This document shows, piece after piece, positions 26,999-35,935 of a DNA stretch of 64,000 nt. A model generated the notes under the pieces. That model was given only the letters and a program-made list of their open reading frames with translations. It had not been told where the DNA came from and ran no database searches. Source of the stretch: Neobacillus endophyticus (GTDB lineage Bacteria > Bacillota > Bacilli > Bacillales > Cytobacillaceae); assembly GCF_013248975.1 (NCBI RefSeq), contig NZ_JABRWH010000001.1, positions 806,001-870,000 of the forward strand, in the 5' to 3' direction. Within the stretch, counting starts at the first letter, position 1, and every line of letters starts with the position of its first letter. A program made the position numbers and the translations under genes.

Positions 26999-27031
26999 GA
27001 AAGGGGCTCACGTCATGAGTCCCTTTTTTCA
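26999..27031 (+). terminator. Terminator downstream of yvyE
   Basis: AAAGGGGCTCA pairs with TGAGTCCCTTT (one G-T pair), followed by TTT. Confidence 0.8.
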
Positions 27032-27040
27032 ATGATTACA

Positions 27041-28105
27041 TTATGAACGGTCTTTCACGGTTGATTCTCTCAACGTCTGCATGATATTTAATAATGGACG
27101 ATACTCCCTGCCGACAAGGCCAATTTTTTCTGCAATAATTTCGATTATGACAACGACAACCGTAATTAAGAACAAAGCACCGCCGAGCCGGGCTTGGGAA
27201 TAAATGACCGCGACCAGGCCAAAAAAGGCAGCCATCGCATAGATCAGCAAAACAGTCTGGCGGTGGGAGAACCCCATGCGCAGCATGCAATGATGCAGAT
27301 GGGATTTGTCTGGTGCTGATAGTGGCTTTTTATGGATGATTCTTCTTAGAATAGCAAAAAACGTATCGGAAATAGGTACGCCCAGAATGATAACTGGAAT
27401 AATAAACGAAATAAATGTAACATTTTTAAACCCTAGAAGAGATAAAACGGAAATCATAAATCCTAAAAATAAGGCGCCGGTGTCTCCCATGAAAATGCTT
27501 GCCGGGTGAAAATTATAAATTAAAAATCCAAGGGTACTGGCAAGGAGAATTAATCCTGCTGCTACAACAAAAAAGTTCCCCTGAATCATCGCCATTCCGG
27601 AAATCGTAATTAGCGCAATGGAGGATACTCCTGCAGCGAGCCCGTCAAGTCCATCAATTAGGTTAATGGCATTTGTTATTCCAACAATCCAAATAATGGT
27701 TAATGGGATACTCAAAAAACCGAACTCAAGTTGTCCTCCGAACGGCAGATTGATAAAAACCACTTGCAAATCACCAACAAAAACAACAGTAACCGCAGCA
27801 ATCAATTGCCCCAGCAGCTTTATTTTGGCAGGAAGTTCAAAAATGTCATCACAAATACCTGTAACGACAATTATGGAGCAGCCAAGTATAATCGCTCCTG
27901 CCGATTGAATTTCAGGTCTTAGGAGGACAATTCCTGCAATAAAGCTGAGATAGATAGCCAAACCACCAAGCCTTGGCATGATCTTCTGATGCACCTTTCG
28001 CTGATTCGGTCGATCCGTAGCTCCAATGGTGAAGGCTAGTTTTTTTATCAGAGGTGTTATAAGAATGGAGAGCACAAAACATACTATCAAGGTAAGATAA
28101 AGCAT
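27041..28105 (-). CDS. tagO: TagO-type undecaprenyl-phosphate GlcNAc-1-phosphate transferase
   Basis: A polytopic enzyme of about 354 residues in the MraY/WecA family. It shows RKVHQKIMPRLGG, NAINLIDGLDGLAAGVS (catalytic Asp cluster), MGDTGALFLGF and the His motif KSHLHHCMLRMG. It puts GlcNAc-1-phosphate on the lipid carrier to begin wall teichoic acid or other surface polymers. The frame opens at 28111, but ATG 28105 follows AGGAGG at 8 nt. Its place beside yvyE/degS matches B. subtilis tagO. A close paralogue lies at 35932. Confidence 0.9.
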   Translation of the reverse strand: MLYLTLIVCFVLSILITPLIKKLAFTIGATDRPNQRKVHQKIMPRLGGLAIYLSFIAGIVLLRPEIQSAGAIILGCSIIVVTGICDDIFELPAKIKLLGQLIAAVTVVFVGDLQVVFINLPFGGQLEFGFLSIPLTIIWIVGITNAINLIDGLDGLAAGVSSIALITISGMAMIQGNFFVVAAGLILLASTLGFLIYNFHPASIFMGDTGALFLGFMISVLSLLGFKNVTFISFIIPVIILGVPISDTFFAILRRIIHKKPLSAPDKSHLHHCMLRMGFSHRQTVLLIYAMAAFFGLVAVIYSQARLGGALFLITVVVVIIEIIAEKIGLVGREYRPLLNIMQTLRESTVKDRS

Positions 28106-28247
28106 GGACAAATCCTCCTTGATGTCAGTTTGTCCATTAAATATAAAACGAAAACTACTTATTAATAGTAAAAATTCGAAAAAACTTGTGTTATTTAGGA
28201 ATAATTTTAAGCTCTATTGAAGTGATAAAAAATTGACCATAAGAAAG

Positions 28248-28300
28248 CAAAAAGAAGCGGCTTGCGAAAAAATTTCCCGCAAATCGCTTCTTTCTTATAA
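28248..28300 (-). terminator. Terminator downstream of the nucleotidase gene
   Basis: AAGAAGCG..TTGCG pairs with CGCAA..CGCTTCTT around an AT loop, followed by TTT on the minus strand. Confidence 0.75.
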
Positions 28301-28304
28301 ACGA

Positions 28305-31300
28305 TTACTTAACCCAAGTTCCGTCGTTTCCTATTTTATACTTGCCCTTAACAATCGTGCTGACTGCCATATGTCCGTCCGTATATAAATAGTACCATTT
28401 TTTATTAACAATCAACCAGCCAATCTGCATTTCACCTGATTTCGCCAAGAAATACCACTTATTCCCTAACTTAACCCAACCAGTTTGCATCACGCCAGTT
28501 TTCCCAAAATAGTACCATTTGCCATTAACTTGTGCCCAGCCGATCTTCATATTTCCATTTACTTTATCAAAGTAATACCACTTCCCTGCTTCTTTGTGCC
28601 AGCCAGTTAGCATAACACCATCTTCATCCAGCAAGTACTTTTTTCCATCAATTTGCAGCCAGCCGGTTTGCATGATCCCCTCTTCGTCAAAATGATACCA
28701 TAGGCCATCTATATCTTTGATCCACTTATTTGTTACATATTTTTCTGTTTTAGGATCGATATATTTCCAAATGACGTGGCCATTTTCATCTTCGAAGGAA
28801 ATCCATCCAGTTGCTGCTTTTACGGTAATATCGAATGATTTATTGTTTCCTGCTTTATCTGTAATATCGAGTGTTACGACCGTACCTTTGGCAAATGGCT
28901 GATCCAATTCAATCTCGAAATAGCCATCATTTTCACTGGCTGTTGCTTCGCCAATTACTTTTCCTCCTGCTTTTGCCACTACCTTTGCACCTGGTTCAGT
29001 AGTGCCCGAAATATAATCATCTAGATTTGTAATTAGAACATCCGGCTGCTGTAACACCGAATCACTCATGATACGCCCTTCTATTTTGGCCGTTACGGGC
29101 TGATGCAGTGATTTAAAGTACTTCACAAATCCGTCTATATCCGTCATATTGGTCACACGATTTTTGCCGGATTTCAGAATAGTAAAGCCATCGCCGCCAT
29201 CTGCCATAAAGTTGTTGACTGTGATCGTATAATCAGCTTTCGGATCAATTGGTTTTCCATTATTAAGATAAATATCCAATACTTTGCTTCCCATTGGTTT
29301 TTGATCGTTCCAAGTGTATCGAAGGCCTGAGATAGCCATGATTCTGTTGACACGGTTGCCGTAACTATCAGTCTGGAATTGTTGATTTAACAACGCTCTT
29401 ACTTGATCTCCTGTGATCGTCATCGTAACTAAATCATTTCCGAAAGGCTGAACCTTAAATAGATCGCCCCAGGTAATCGTACCTTGTGGAAGCGGGTTGC
29501 GGATTCCGCCTGAATTCATGAATGCCAGCTGTGTACCGGTTACTGCACGCATTCCATCCGCAATTAAGTTGCCAAGGGCAGATTCGCCGCTCTCATTTGC
29601 TACATTTGTAATCGGAGCTTTCGTTTTCCCTACAACTTGGCCAACAATTGGTTTAATATCTTCTTGGTAGCTGTCTAACTCAGCTTTAATATGAGCATCC
29701 GGCTTTATTTTGCTGTGAAGTGTATCCACAATTTCTGCTTTTTTATCAATGATATTTTGCGTTAATGGATCAATGGTTAAATTAATATCTGAGAATGCTG
29801 TTCCATATGACCAGGATTGAACTAAAAGCTTTCCATCAACCGTTGTGTTTAGGTATTTATGGTCATGTGCACCATAAATAACGTCAACTTCTGGGTCAAT
29901 CTTTTTAGCCATGTCCACTACTTTGCCTGTTGCATTTGTACCGTCATTATTGGATGTTCCCGGATCGTGGGCAAGAACAACAATATTCTTAACGCCCTGA
30001 TCTTCAAGTTCTTTGGCGTATTTATTTATGGCATCTACTTCATCTGTAAACTTTACCCCAGCAGTACCGCTAGGAACCACAATGTTTGGTGTATCTGTTG
30101 TAACGACACCGATAAAGCCAATCTTAACGCCGCCCACTTCTTTTATAACATATGGATTCAGAATAGGCTTGCCTGTTTTTTCATCAATGACATTTGCGAC
30201 AACATAATCCATGGTCGATCCAGTAAATTTGCCATACTTTGCTTCATATTTTTCTGTTTTCGGGTTGCTTCCGCCAAAGATGAGACGTTTCATTTCTGCA
30301 ACCCCTTCATCAAATTCGTGGTTGCCGACAGTTCCTACATCAAAGCCTAGTTCGTTCATAAAGCGAATAGTAGGTTCATCCTGTAATAAAGCAGAAACAG
30401 GAGGGCTTGCCCCAACAAGGTCACCCGCTTGAACCATTAAGGTATTAGCTGGATTATTGGCTTCCCTTTGTTTTAGGTATGCAGCTAAATATTCGATTCC
30501 TCCTGAATAATCAACTACTTTTCCTGATTGATCTTTAATGGCTCTCCAAGTATCAAGTTGTCCATGGAAATCATTGATTCCTAATAATTGGATATGAATA
30601 TTTTGGTCAATGGTATAACGCTCAAAACCTGAGCCATCCGGATTTGCTCCTGCATCTTTCAGATTTGGCGATGCGTTTGCATATTGCTTGGCTTCTGGTG
30701 ATGAATTGAATTGCAATACAGCTTTTCCGCCCACAGGTGCAAGTCTCCAGTTTCCATCAGCAGTCGGATTGACTGTTCCTTTTGCTTGGATATAGTTAAT
30801 TAAAACTTGACGGCTTTCATCAGGAGAATCGACAACAACTTTTGCTGTTCCGCCTTTTAAGCCAGGGAAGTTACCGCCCCCGCCGGCACGGTAGTTGTTG
30901 GTTGCGACAATAAATTTCTGATCATCCTTAATTGGAGTGCCATCAGGCATTGTTAAGTTTACAATTCGATGAGCATCAGGATTTATTAAAACGCCGTCTT
31001 TCGAATATCTGGCTGGTTTAGTAATATCAATTTGGTACTTCACACCATCAATGACATCAAAATTATAAGATGGGAATGTATCATTAATAATGTTTTGCGG
31101 CTCCGTTTTATTCGGGTCAACTTGGTTAAATTGGCCTGCTGACATTTCCAGCCATTCTCTTACTGTTTGGCCATCCACTTCGACCGCTTTTAAAGTATTT
31201 GGATACAAATACAAGTCATTGGCACTCTTAATGGAAAGGTCTCCAGCAGGAATATTCGTATAGTAAGATGGACCGCTTCTTCCGCCGGCTTTAAACGGCG

Positions 31301-32708
31301 CACCTGCTGATAATATTGGGATATCCTTTAATTCAGGATTTTTGCTGGCAATCCATTTTTTCACATAGTCCGTTTGGGCATTGTTCACGATTTGAATCGT
31401 TGGATCATCTTGTACCTGGGCAAAATAGCTGTACATCGGAGCACTTGTTGTACCGATTTTACCACGTACATAATCCAGAGTTGCATTGTGAGCATCTTTT
31501 ACAGCATTAACGATTTGCTGGTCTGGCCCATCGACTGTAGCAACCTTTACATCTTTGCCGCTTTGGTCCTTAACTGTTTTTGTAAGAGGCCTCAGGGCAG
31601 CTTTTGAATTCGTCACCTGCCATTTGCCATTGACCCTTTGCAATTCAAGGTCCATTACGCCAAGATTATTGCCCCAGAAGCCAGCTTCCATTGCCGGAAC
31701 TTTGTTGATATGGCCATTTACGTTATCAATTCCTTCTTTTCCGTTAAACTGGGTATCACCTGGGAAATTAACATGGGCATGTCCAAATAGAAGGGCATCA
31801 ATTCCAGGTACTTTCGACAATGAGTAAACAGCATTTTCAGCCTCTTGCTGACCGTCAGCGGCAATATCGCAGCCGGAGTGAGCAATGGCTACAATGATAT
31901 CTGCACCCGCAGCCTTCATTTCAGGAATGAACTTTTTAGCTGTTTCTACAATATCTTTTGTAATGACTTTCCCTTTTAAATTGTCTTTGTCCCAGTTCAT
32001 GATTTGTGGCGGGGCAAACCCAATCACACCAACCTTGATCGTTTGCTCAACCCCGTTTTCATCCTTCACTACTTTTTTAATAATGTCATATGGCTTAAAG
32101 TAGTTTTGATCATTTGAAGGGTCGTTGTCATGATCATCCTTATAAATGTTAGCGTTCACAAAATCATATGGAACATGCTTTAATGCGGTGTTTAAATAAT
32201 CCAAACCGTAATTGAATTCATGGTTTCCTGGAATTCCAGCATCATAATGTAATAGTGACATAGCTTTAAATACAGGGTGAGTTTCGTTCGCAGTGAGGCC
32301 TTTAACTTTTGCTATGTAGTCAGCCATCGGATTTCCTTGAAGCAAATCGCCGGCATCAAATAACATGGAGTTTTGGTCGTAGGTGGGGCTGTTTGAGCTA
32401 TTTGGATCGACTTTTTCCGCTCTTGCTTGATGGATTAATTGTGCTGTGCGATCCAAGCCAAATTCAATGGTGGGTGCATCTTTGTAATAATCGTAGTCCA
32501 TGATGTTGTCATGCAGATCTGTCGTTTCAAGGAAGCGCATTTTTACTGTGCTCTCAGCCGTCCCCGTTCCTTCCGCTTTCGCCACTTGCGGAAAAACATT
32601 TAAGGGAACCATTCCCAGAGCTAGTGCGATGGCAAATGAGCCATTGAGCATGCGTTTTTTCATGCTTCTCTTTATCTTTCTCTTCACACTCATACCGCCC
32701 TTCAACAT
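28305..32708 (-). CDS. YfkN-like bifunctional nucleotidase/phosphodiesterase with choline-binding repeats
   Basis: The 1467-residue secreted protein has a signal peptide (about 1-45) and two tandem metallophosphatase + 5'-nucleotidase modules. The first starts RFLETTDLHDN with GNHEFNYG; the second starts LLGINDFHGQ (about residue 695) with GNHEFDEG and LAHDPGTSN. An Ig-like Big_6 domain (about 1210-1290) and about six C-terminal repeats of WYYF...G.M.TGW type follow (about 1295-1467). It resembles B. subtilis YfkN (2',3'-cyclic phosphodiesterase/5'-nucleotidase), which is sortase-anchored; here wall repeats replace the sorting signal. The frame starts at 32708; ATG 32693 is an alternative. 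It salvages nucleotides and phosphate at the surface. Confidence 0.88.
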   Translation of the reverse strand: MLKGGMSVKRKIKRSMKKRMLNGSFAIALALGMVPLNVFPQVAKAEGTGTAESTVKMRFLETTDLHDNIMDYDYYKDAPTIEFGLDRTAQLIHQARAEKVDPNSSNSPTYDQNSMLFDAGDLLQGNPMADYIAKVKGLTANETHPVFKAMSLLHYDAGIPGNHEFNYGLDYLNTALKHVPYDFVNANIYKDDHDNDPSNDQNYFKPYDIIKKVVKDENGVEQTIKVGVIGFAPPQIMNWDKDNLKGKVITKDIVETAKKFIPEMKAAGADIIVAIAHSGCDIAADGQQEAENAVYSLSKVPGIDALLFGHAHVNFPGDTQFNGKEGIDNVNGHINKVPAMEAGFWGNNLGVMDLELQRVNGKWQVTNSKAALRPLTKTVKDQSGKDVKVATVDGPDQQIVNAVKDAHNATLDYVRGKIGTTSAPMYSYFAQVQDDPTIQIVNNAQTDYVKKWIASKNPELKDIPILSAGAPFKAGGRSGPSYYTNIPAGDLSIKSANDLYLYPNTLKAVEVDGQTVREWLEMSAGQFNQVDPNKTEPQNIINDTFPSYNFDVIDGVKYQIDITKPARYSKDGVLINPDAHRIVNLTMPDGTPIKDDQKFIVATNNYRAGGGGNFPGLKGGTAKVVVDSPDESRQVLINYIQAKGTVNPTADGNWRLAPVGGKAVLQFNSSPEAKQYANASPNLKDAGANPDGSGFERYTIDQNIHIQLLGINDFHGQLDTWRAIKDQSGKVVDYSGGIEYLAAYLKQREANNPANTLMVQAGDLVGASPPVSALLQDEPTIRFMNELGFDVGTVGNHEFDEGVAEMKRLIFGGSNPKTEKYEAKYGKFTGSTMDYVVANVIDEKTGKPILNPYVIKEVGGVKIGFIGVVTTDTPNIVVPSGTAGVKFTDEVDAINKYAKELEDQGVKNIVVLAHDPGTSNNDGTNATGKVVDMAKKIDPEVDVIYGAHDHKYLNTTVDGKLLVQSWSYGTAFSDINLTIDPLTQNIIDKKAEIVDTLHSKIKPDAHIKAELDSYQEDIKPIVGQVVGKTKAPITNVANESGESALGNLIADGMRAVTGTQLAFMNSGGIRNPLPQGTITWGDLFKVQPFGNDLVTMTITGDQVRALLNQQFQTDSYGNRVNRIMAISGLRYTWNDQKPMGSKVLDIYLNNGKPIDPKADYTITVNNFMADGGDGFTILKSGKNRVTNMTDIDGFVKYFKSLHQPVTAKIEGRIMSDSVLQQPDVLITNLDDYISGTTEPGAKVVAKAGGKVIGEATASENDGYFEIELDQPFAKGTVVTLDITDKAGNNKSFDITVKAATGWISFEDENGHVIWKYIDPKTEKYVTNKWIKDIDGLWYHFDEEGIMQTGWLQIDGKKYLLDEDGVMLTGWHKEAGKWYYFDKVNGNMKIGWAQVNGKWYYFGKTGVMQTGWVKLGNKWYFLAKSGEMQIGWLIVNKKWYYLYTDGHMAVSTIVKGKYKIGNDGTWVK

Positions 32709-32892
32709 ATATTTGTTTGGTATTGCATTATTATTCTACTAATTTTTTTTATAGTTTAATAGTACTTTTTGTAAAATAATTGTTAAATATGTTGATTATG
32801 GTAGAATTTAATATAATTACCAATAATAATGAATTAAAGATTTTAATAGTATAATTGTTAAGAAACATAGGCCCGAAAATGCCAGCTCATAT

Positions 32893-33039
32893 AAAGAAAA
32901 CTCGCCTACTGGCGAGCCCGTTCAGGCGAAGACAGAGGCGTAGTTCGCCGAAAAGCACAGCTTTTCGATTGCGAGACTAATACTCACGAAGCATTCCTTA
33001 GCGCACTTATCCCTGTTAGAAAGTTATACATTCCTATCG
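32893..33039 (+). repeat. Dispersed structured repeat, copy 2
   Basis: Same layout as the copy at 4311 (AAAGAAAACTCGCC, GACAGAGGCGTAG, CGAAAAGCACAGCTTTTCG, GAAGCATTCCTTAGCGCACTTAT, final AAAGTTATACATTCC hairpin remnant), with scattered changes that weaken the last hairpin. A run of about ten C follows. It fills most of the 32709-33169 gap; 32709-32880 is AT-rich leader DNA of the nucleotidase gene. Confidence 0.7.
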
Positions 33040-33050
33040 GCCCCCCCCCA

Positions 33051-33094
33051 AAAAAAACAGACAGCATCATGTGATGCCGCCTGTTTCATTTTAG
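33051..33094 (-). terminator. Terminator after gtrB
   Basis: AACAGGCGGCATCA-cat-GATGCTGTCTGTT on the minus strand, followed by eight T: a strong intrinsic terminator. Confidence 0.85.
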
Positions 33095-33112
33095 TTCTTT
33101 TTATTTATGTTT

Positions 33113-33159
33113 GCGGTGTCAGGCACCATGTGAAATTTTCACATGGTGCCTGACACCGC
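33113..33159. repeat. Long perfect palindrome with GGTGTCAGGCACC core
   Basis: A 23-bp perfect inverted repeat (left arm from 33113, right arm 33137-33159) with a 1-nt centre, starting 11 bp past the gtrB stop. It shares the GGTGCCTGACACC core with 17639-17677. It has no T-tail, so it looks more like a repeat family or mobile palindrome than a normal terminator. Confidence 0.8.
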
Positions 33160-33169
33160 TCGCTATCGG

Positions 33170-34162
33170 TTAGCGCGTTTTAGCCATTTCTTTTGTTTCG
33201 GTTTGCTTGTATGTGTTGGTCTGGTTTTCGTCTTTTAGGTTGACGAGGTCTTTGACGATGTAGATGGGGCGGTTTTTGCTTTCGTCATAGATTCTGGCGA
33301 CGTATTGGCCAACGATGCCGACTCCTAGAAGCTGGATGCCGCTGAAAAAGGTGATCGCGACCATGAGTGATGTCCAGCCTGCTTGTACTTGATGCCCGAA
33401 TAATTTGACGACGAGTGCGTAGATTAGCACCAATACGGAAATCAAAACGGAAATTAACCCAAGTGTCATGACTAGTCTTAATGGTTTTGTTGAAAAGGCT
33501 ACAATACCGTCTGAAGCAAACTTGATCATTTTCTTTAACGGATATTTCGTTTCTCCAGCAAAGCGTTCATCCCGTTCATACTCAATGTAGGTTTGACGAA
33601 AGCCGATCCAGGAAATCATCCCGCGGACAAAGCGGTTCCGCTCCGTCATTCGCTTAAACACTTCAGCCACAGACCGGTCAATGATTCGAAAATCACCTGT
33701 ATCTTTTGGAATATCAATATCTGACATATAATTAAGAAACTGATAGAAGTATTTAGCTGTTAATAGTTTAAACCAGGTTTCCCCTTTTCTTGTTTTCCGT
33801 TTTGCATACACCACATCATAACCTTCACGCCACTTCGCAACAAGCACAGGAATCAGCTCAGGAGGGTCCTGTAAGTCCGCATCAATCACGACAATGGCAT
33901 CGCCATTGGCAAAATCGATTCCAGCAGTTACAGCTGTTTGATGACCGAAATTCCGTGAAAAGTCGATAATCTTGGCCCGGAAATCATTCTCTGCGATGGT
34001 TTGAAGGATTTCCAGCGTCCGGTCTGTGCTCCCATCATTAACGAAAACAAATTCATAATTCATTTGATGGGCATCCATCACCGCTTTCAACCTGTTATAG
34101 CATTCCTCGGCTACCTCTTCTTCAAAATACATCGGAACTACGATCGATATTAATTCTTTCAT
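33170..34162 (-). CDS. GT2 polyprenyl-phosphate glycosyltransferase (GtrB/CsbB type)
   Basis: The 330 residues have an N-terminal GT-A domain (SIVVPMYFEEEVAEECYNRL, VNDGSTDRTLEIL, IDADLQDPPELIPVL, QxxRW-like region near EYERDERFAGETKYPLKK) and two C-terminal TM helices. It is predicted to load a sugar from a UDP donor onto undecaprenyl phosphate at the inner face. It follows gtrA by 18 bp, and the pair would supply a flipped lipid-linked sugar for glycosylation outside the cell. Which polymer is decorated cannot be read from sequence. Confidence 0.88.
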   Translation of the reverse strand: MKELISIVVPMYFEEEVAEECYNRLKAVMDAHQMNYEFVFVNDGSTDRTLEILQTIAENDFRAKIIDFSRNFGHQTAVTAGIDFANGDAIVVIDADLQDPPELIPVLVAKWREGYDVVYAKRKTRKGETWFKLLTAKYFYQFLNYMSDIDIPKDTGDFRIIDRSVAEVFKRMTERNRFVRGMISWIGFRQTYIEYERDERFAGETKYPLKKMIKFASDGIVAFSTKPLRLVMTLGLISVLISVLVLIYALVVKLFGHQVQAGWTSLMVAITFFSGIQLLGVGIVGQYVARIYDESKNRPIYIVKDLVNLKDENQTNTYKQTETKEMAKTR

Positions 34163-34180
34163 ATTTCCTCCTCCAAAAAC

Positions 34181-34564
34181 CTAACTTGATCTTACGGACT
34201 CTCCAGTAAATGTCCATTTTTTATTTAATCCAAAATTCAATATCAAACCGAATCCCGTCGAAAAAATTTGCGCTAAGATGGATTGAATTTGCAGATGGTC
34301 CACCAATATGTAAAGGCATGCAGTATTGAATCCCAGTGTAACAAGATTAACAAGCATAAATTTTAAAAATAACGATAGTTGTCCTGTTTGAACTTGAAAT
34401 ACCCAATTCTTGTTCCAAAAAAAGCTATTGATCATTCCGATGAAATACGATACAACATTGGCTGCAATATAGTTCATGCCTAAGTGGACGAATAACGAAA
34501 AAAAGCCGATCGTAATCAGTGTATTAAATATACCAACGGTTCCAAATTTCAGGAATTTTTTCAT
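34181..34564 (-). CDS. GtrA family membrane protein (putative lipid-sugar flippase)
   Basis: 127 residues with four TM helices and the family motif KFGTVGIFNTLITIGFFSLFV at the start, SYFIGMINSFFWNKNWVF in the middle and NFGLNKKWTF near the end. GtrA/GtcA proteins are thought to flip undecaprenyl-phosphate sugars made by their GT2 partner, here the gene 18 bp downstream. A second GtrA lies at 43601. Confidence 0.88.
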   Translation of the reverse strand: MKKFLKFGTVGIFNTLITIGFFSLFVHLGMNYIAANVVSYFIGMINSFFWNKNWVFQVQTGQLSLFLKFMLVNLVTLGFNTACLYILVDHLQIQSILAQIFSTGFGLILNFGLNKKWTFTGESVRSS

Positions 34565-34764
34565 GTTAATATCTCCAATTTAATATACATTTAAACTTTT
34601 TTTCATGGCCATGTTGAGAATAGCAGTGTTTTAGCTATTTACATATTATTTTAGCTCCCAAATCTTAACTTTTACTTAATGAAATTCATACAAGCCAAAT
34701 GAAAATGAAGAGATATAGTTACTTCGAGTTTTAGCCATAAATGGCAAAAATATGCATATAAGAA

Positions 34765-34808
34765 GCGGGACCTATCTCTGCCCTTTCAGACTAGAGATCT
34801 GTCCCGCC
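34765..34808 (-). terminator. Hairpin downstream of galU
   Basis: GCGGGAC..ATCTCT pairs with AGAGAT..GTCCCGC, followed by TTCTTAT on the minus strand. The stem is strong but the T-tail is short. Confidence 0.65.
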
Positions 34809-34823
34809 TCAAAATTCAGTCCA

Positions 34824-35717
34824 TCATTTCACAAACTTAGAGAGATACTGTTGCTCATTAAGATCTTTTAAATACTTAACAAGCGTTTCTCGTAAGTCTT
34901 CTCTTTCCAAAGCAAATTCAATCGTAGCCTGCAGGAAGCCAAATTTATCCCCAACATCATAGCGGACTCCCTCAAAAGCGCAGGCAAGAACTCTTTGTTC
35001 GGCAGCCAGTTTTCTTAGCGCGTCAGTCAACTGAATTTCACCGCCGTACCCTACTTCCGCCTCTTCTAAATATTTGAAAATATCCGGCGTTAAAATATAT
35101 CTTCCCATGATAGCAAAATTGGACGGAGCGTTTTCTCTCGGCTTTTCCACCATTCCTTGGACTTCTACAATCTTATCACCGATCCCCTCTTTTCCAGGGG
35201 CAATAACACCGTATTTGCATAGTACATCATCCGGCATAATTTTTGTGCCAATCACACTGCAGTGATTCTGTTCATACACATCGATTAATTGTTTTAAACA
35301 TGGTGTTTCACTTTTAACAATATCATCACCTAAAAGGACAGCAAACGGCTCATTACCAATAAAGCGCGACGCACATTGGACCGCATGACCCAATCCAAGC
35401 GGTTTCTTTTGTCTGATATAATGGATATTCACCATATTTGAAATATCCTTCACCATTTTTAAAAGTTCTATTTTATCTTTTTCTTCGAGTTCTAGTTCCA
35501 ATTCAATGGAATAGTCAAAATGGTCTTCAATGGCCCGTTTATTTCTTCCCGTTACAATGATAATATCCTCAATTCCTGATGCCACTGCTTCTTCCACAAT
35601 ATATTGAATGGTTGGCTTATCAACAATTGGCAGCATTTCTTTAGGCTGAGCCTTCGTGGCAGGAAGAAACCTTGTTCCAAGTCCTGCTGCAGGAATTACT
35701 GCTTTTCTGATAGACAT
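34824..35717 (-). CDS. galU: UTP-glucose-1-phosphate uridylyltransferase
   Basis: The 297 residues match GtaB/Gal[33 protein letters not shown] (nucleotide-binding loop and catalytic Lys), [23 protein letters not shown] and [20 protein letters not shown]. It makes UDP-glucose from UTP and glucose-1-phosphate, the donor for teichoic acid glucosylation and, through GalE, UDP-galactose. The gene stands alone between gtrA and the second tagO-like gene and has its own terminator-like hairpin. Confidence 0.95.
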   Translation of the reverse strand: MSIRKAVIPAAGLGTRFLPATKAQPKEMLPIVDKPTIQYIVEEAVASGIEDIIIVTGRNKRAIEDHFDYSIELELELEEKDKIELLKMVKDISNMVNIHYIRQKKPLGLGHAVQCASRFIGNEPFAVLLGDDIVKSETPCLKQLIDVYEQNHCSVIGTKIMPDDVLCKYGVIAPGKEGIGDKIVEVQGMVEKPRENAPSNFAIMGRYILTPDIFKYLEEAEVGYGGEIQLTDALRKLAAEQRVLACAFEGVRYDVGDKFGFLQATIEFALEREDLRETLVKYLKDLNEQQYLSKFVK

Positions 35718-35892
35718 ACACTCAACTCCTTCTTTACACTTTCAGAGCTTCCTATTTACCTAAAAGTCAGTCATGATTATTTACTATACTATGTCATACA
35801 CTTAATGCAAAATAAAAAGGTCTTAACGTTCCATATCACATTATATCAATTATTTCTTAAAAAAAGCTTTATTTTTCCTATTTTGGGGGAAA

Positions 35893-35935
35893 TAAAAAGA
35901 ACCTGATCCAAGTTAGATCAGGTTCTTTTTATTAA
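35893..35935 (-). terminator. Terminator at the end of the second tagO-like gene
   Basis: AAAAAGAACCTGATC pairs with GATCAGGTTCTTTTT around a 7-nt loop. It overlaps the last codon of the gene and ends in TTATT. Confidence 0.9.
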
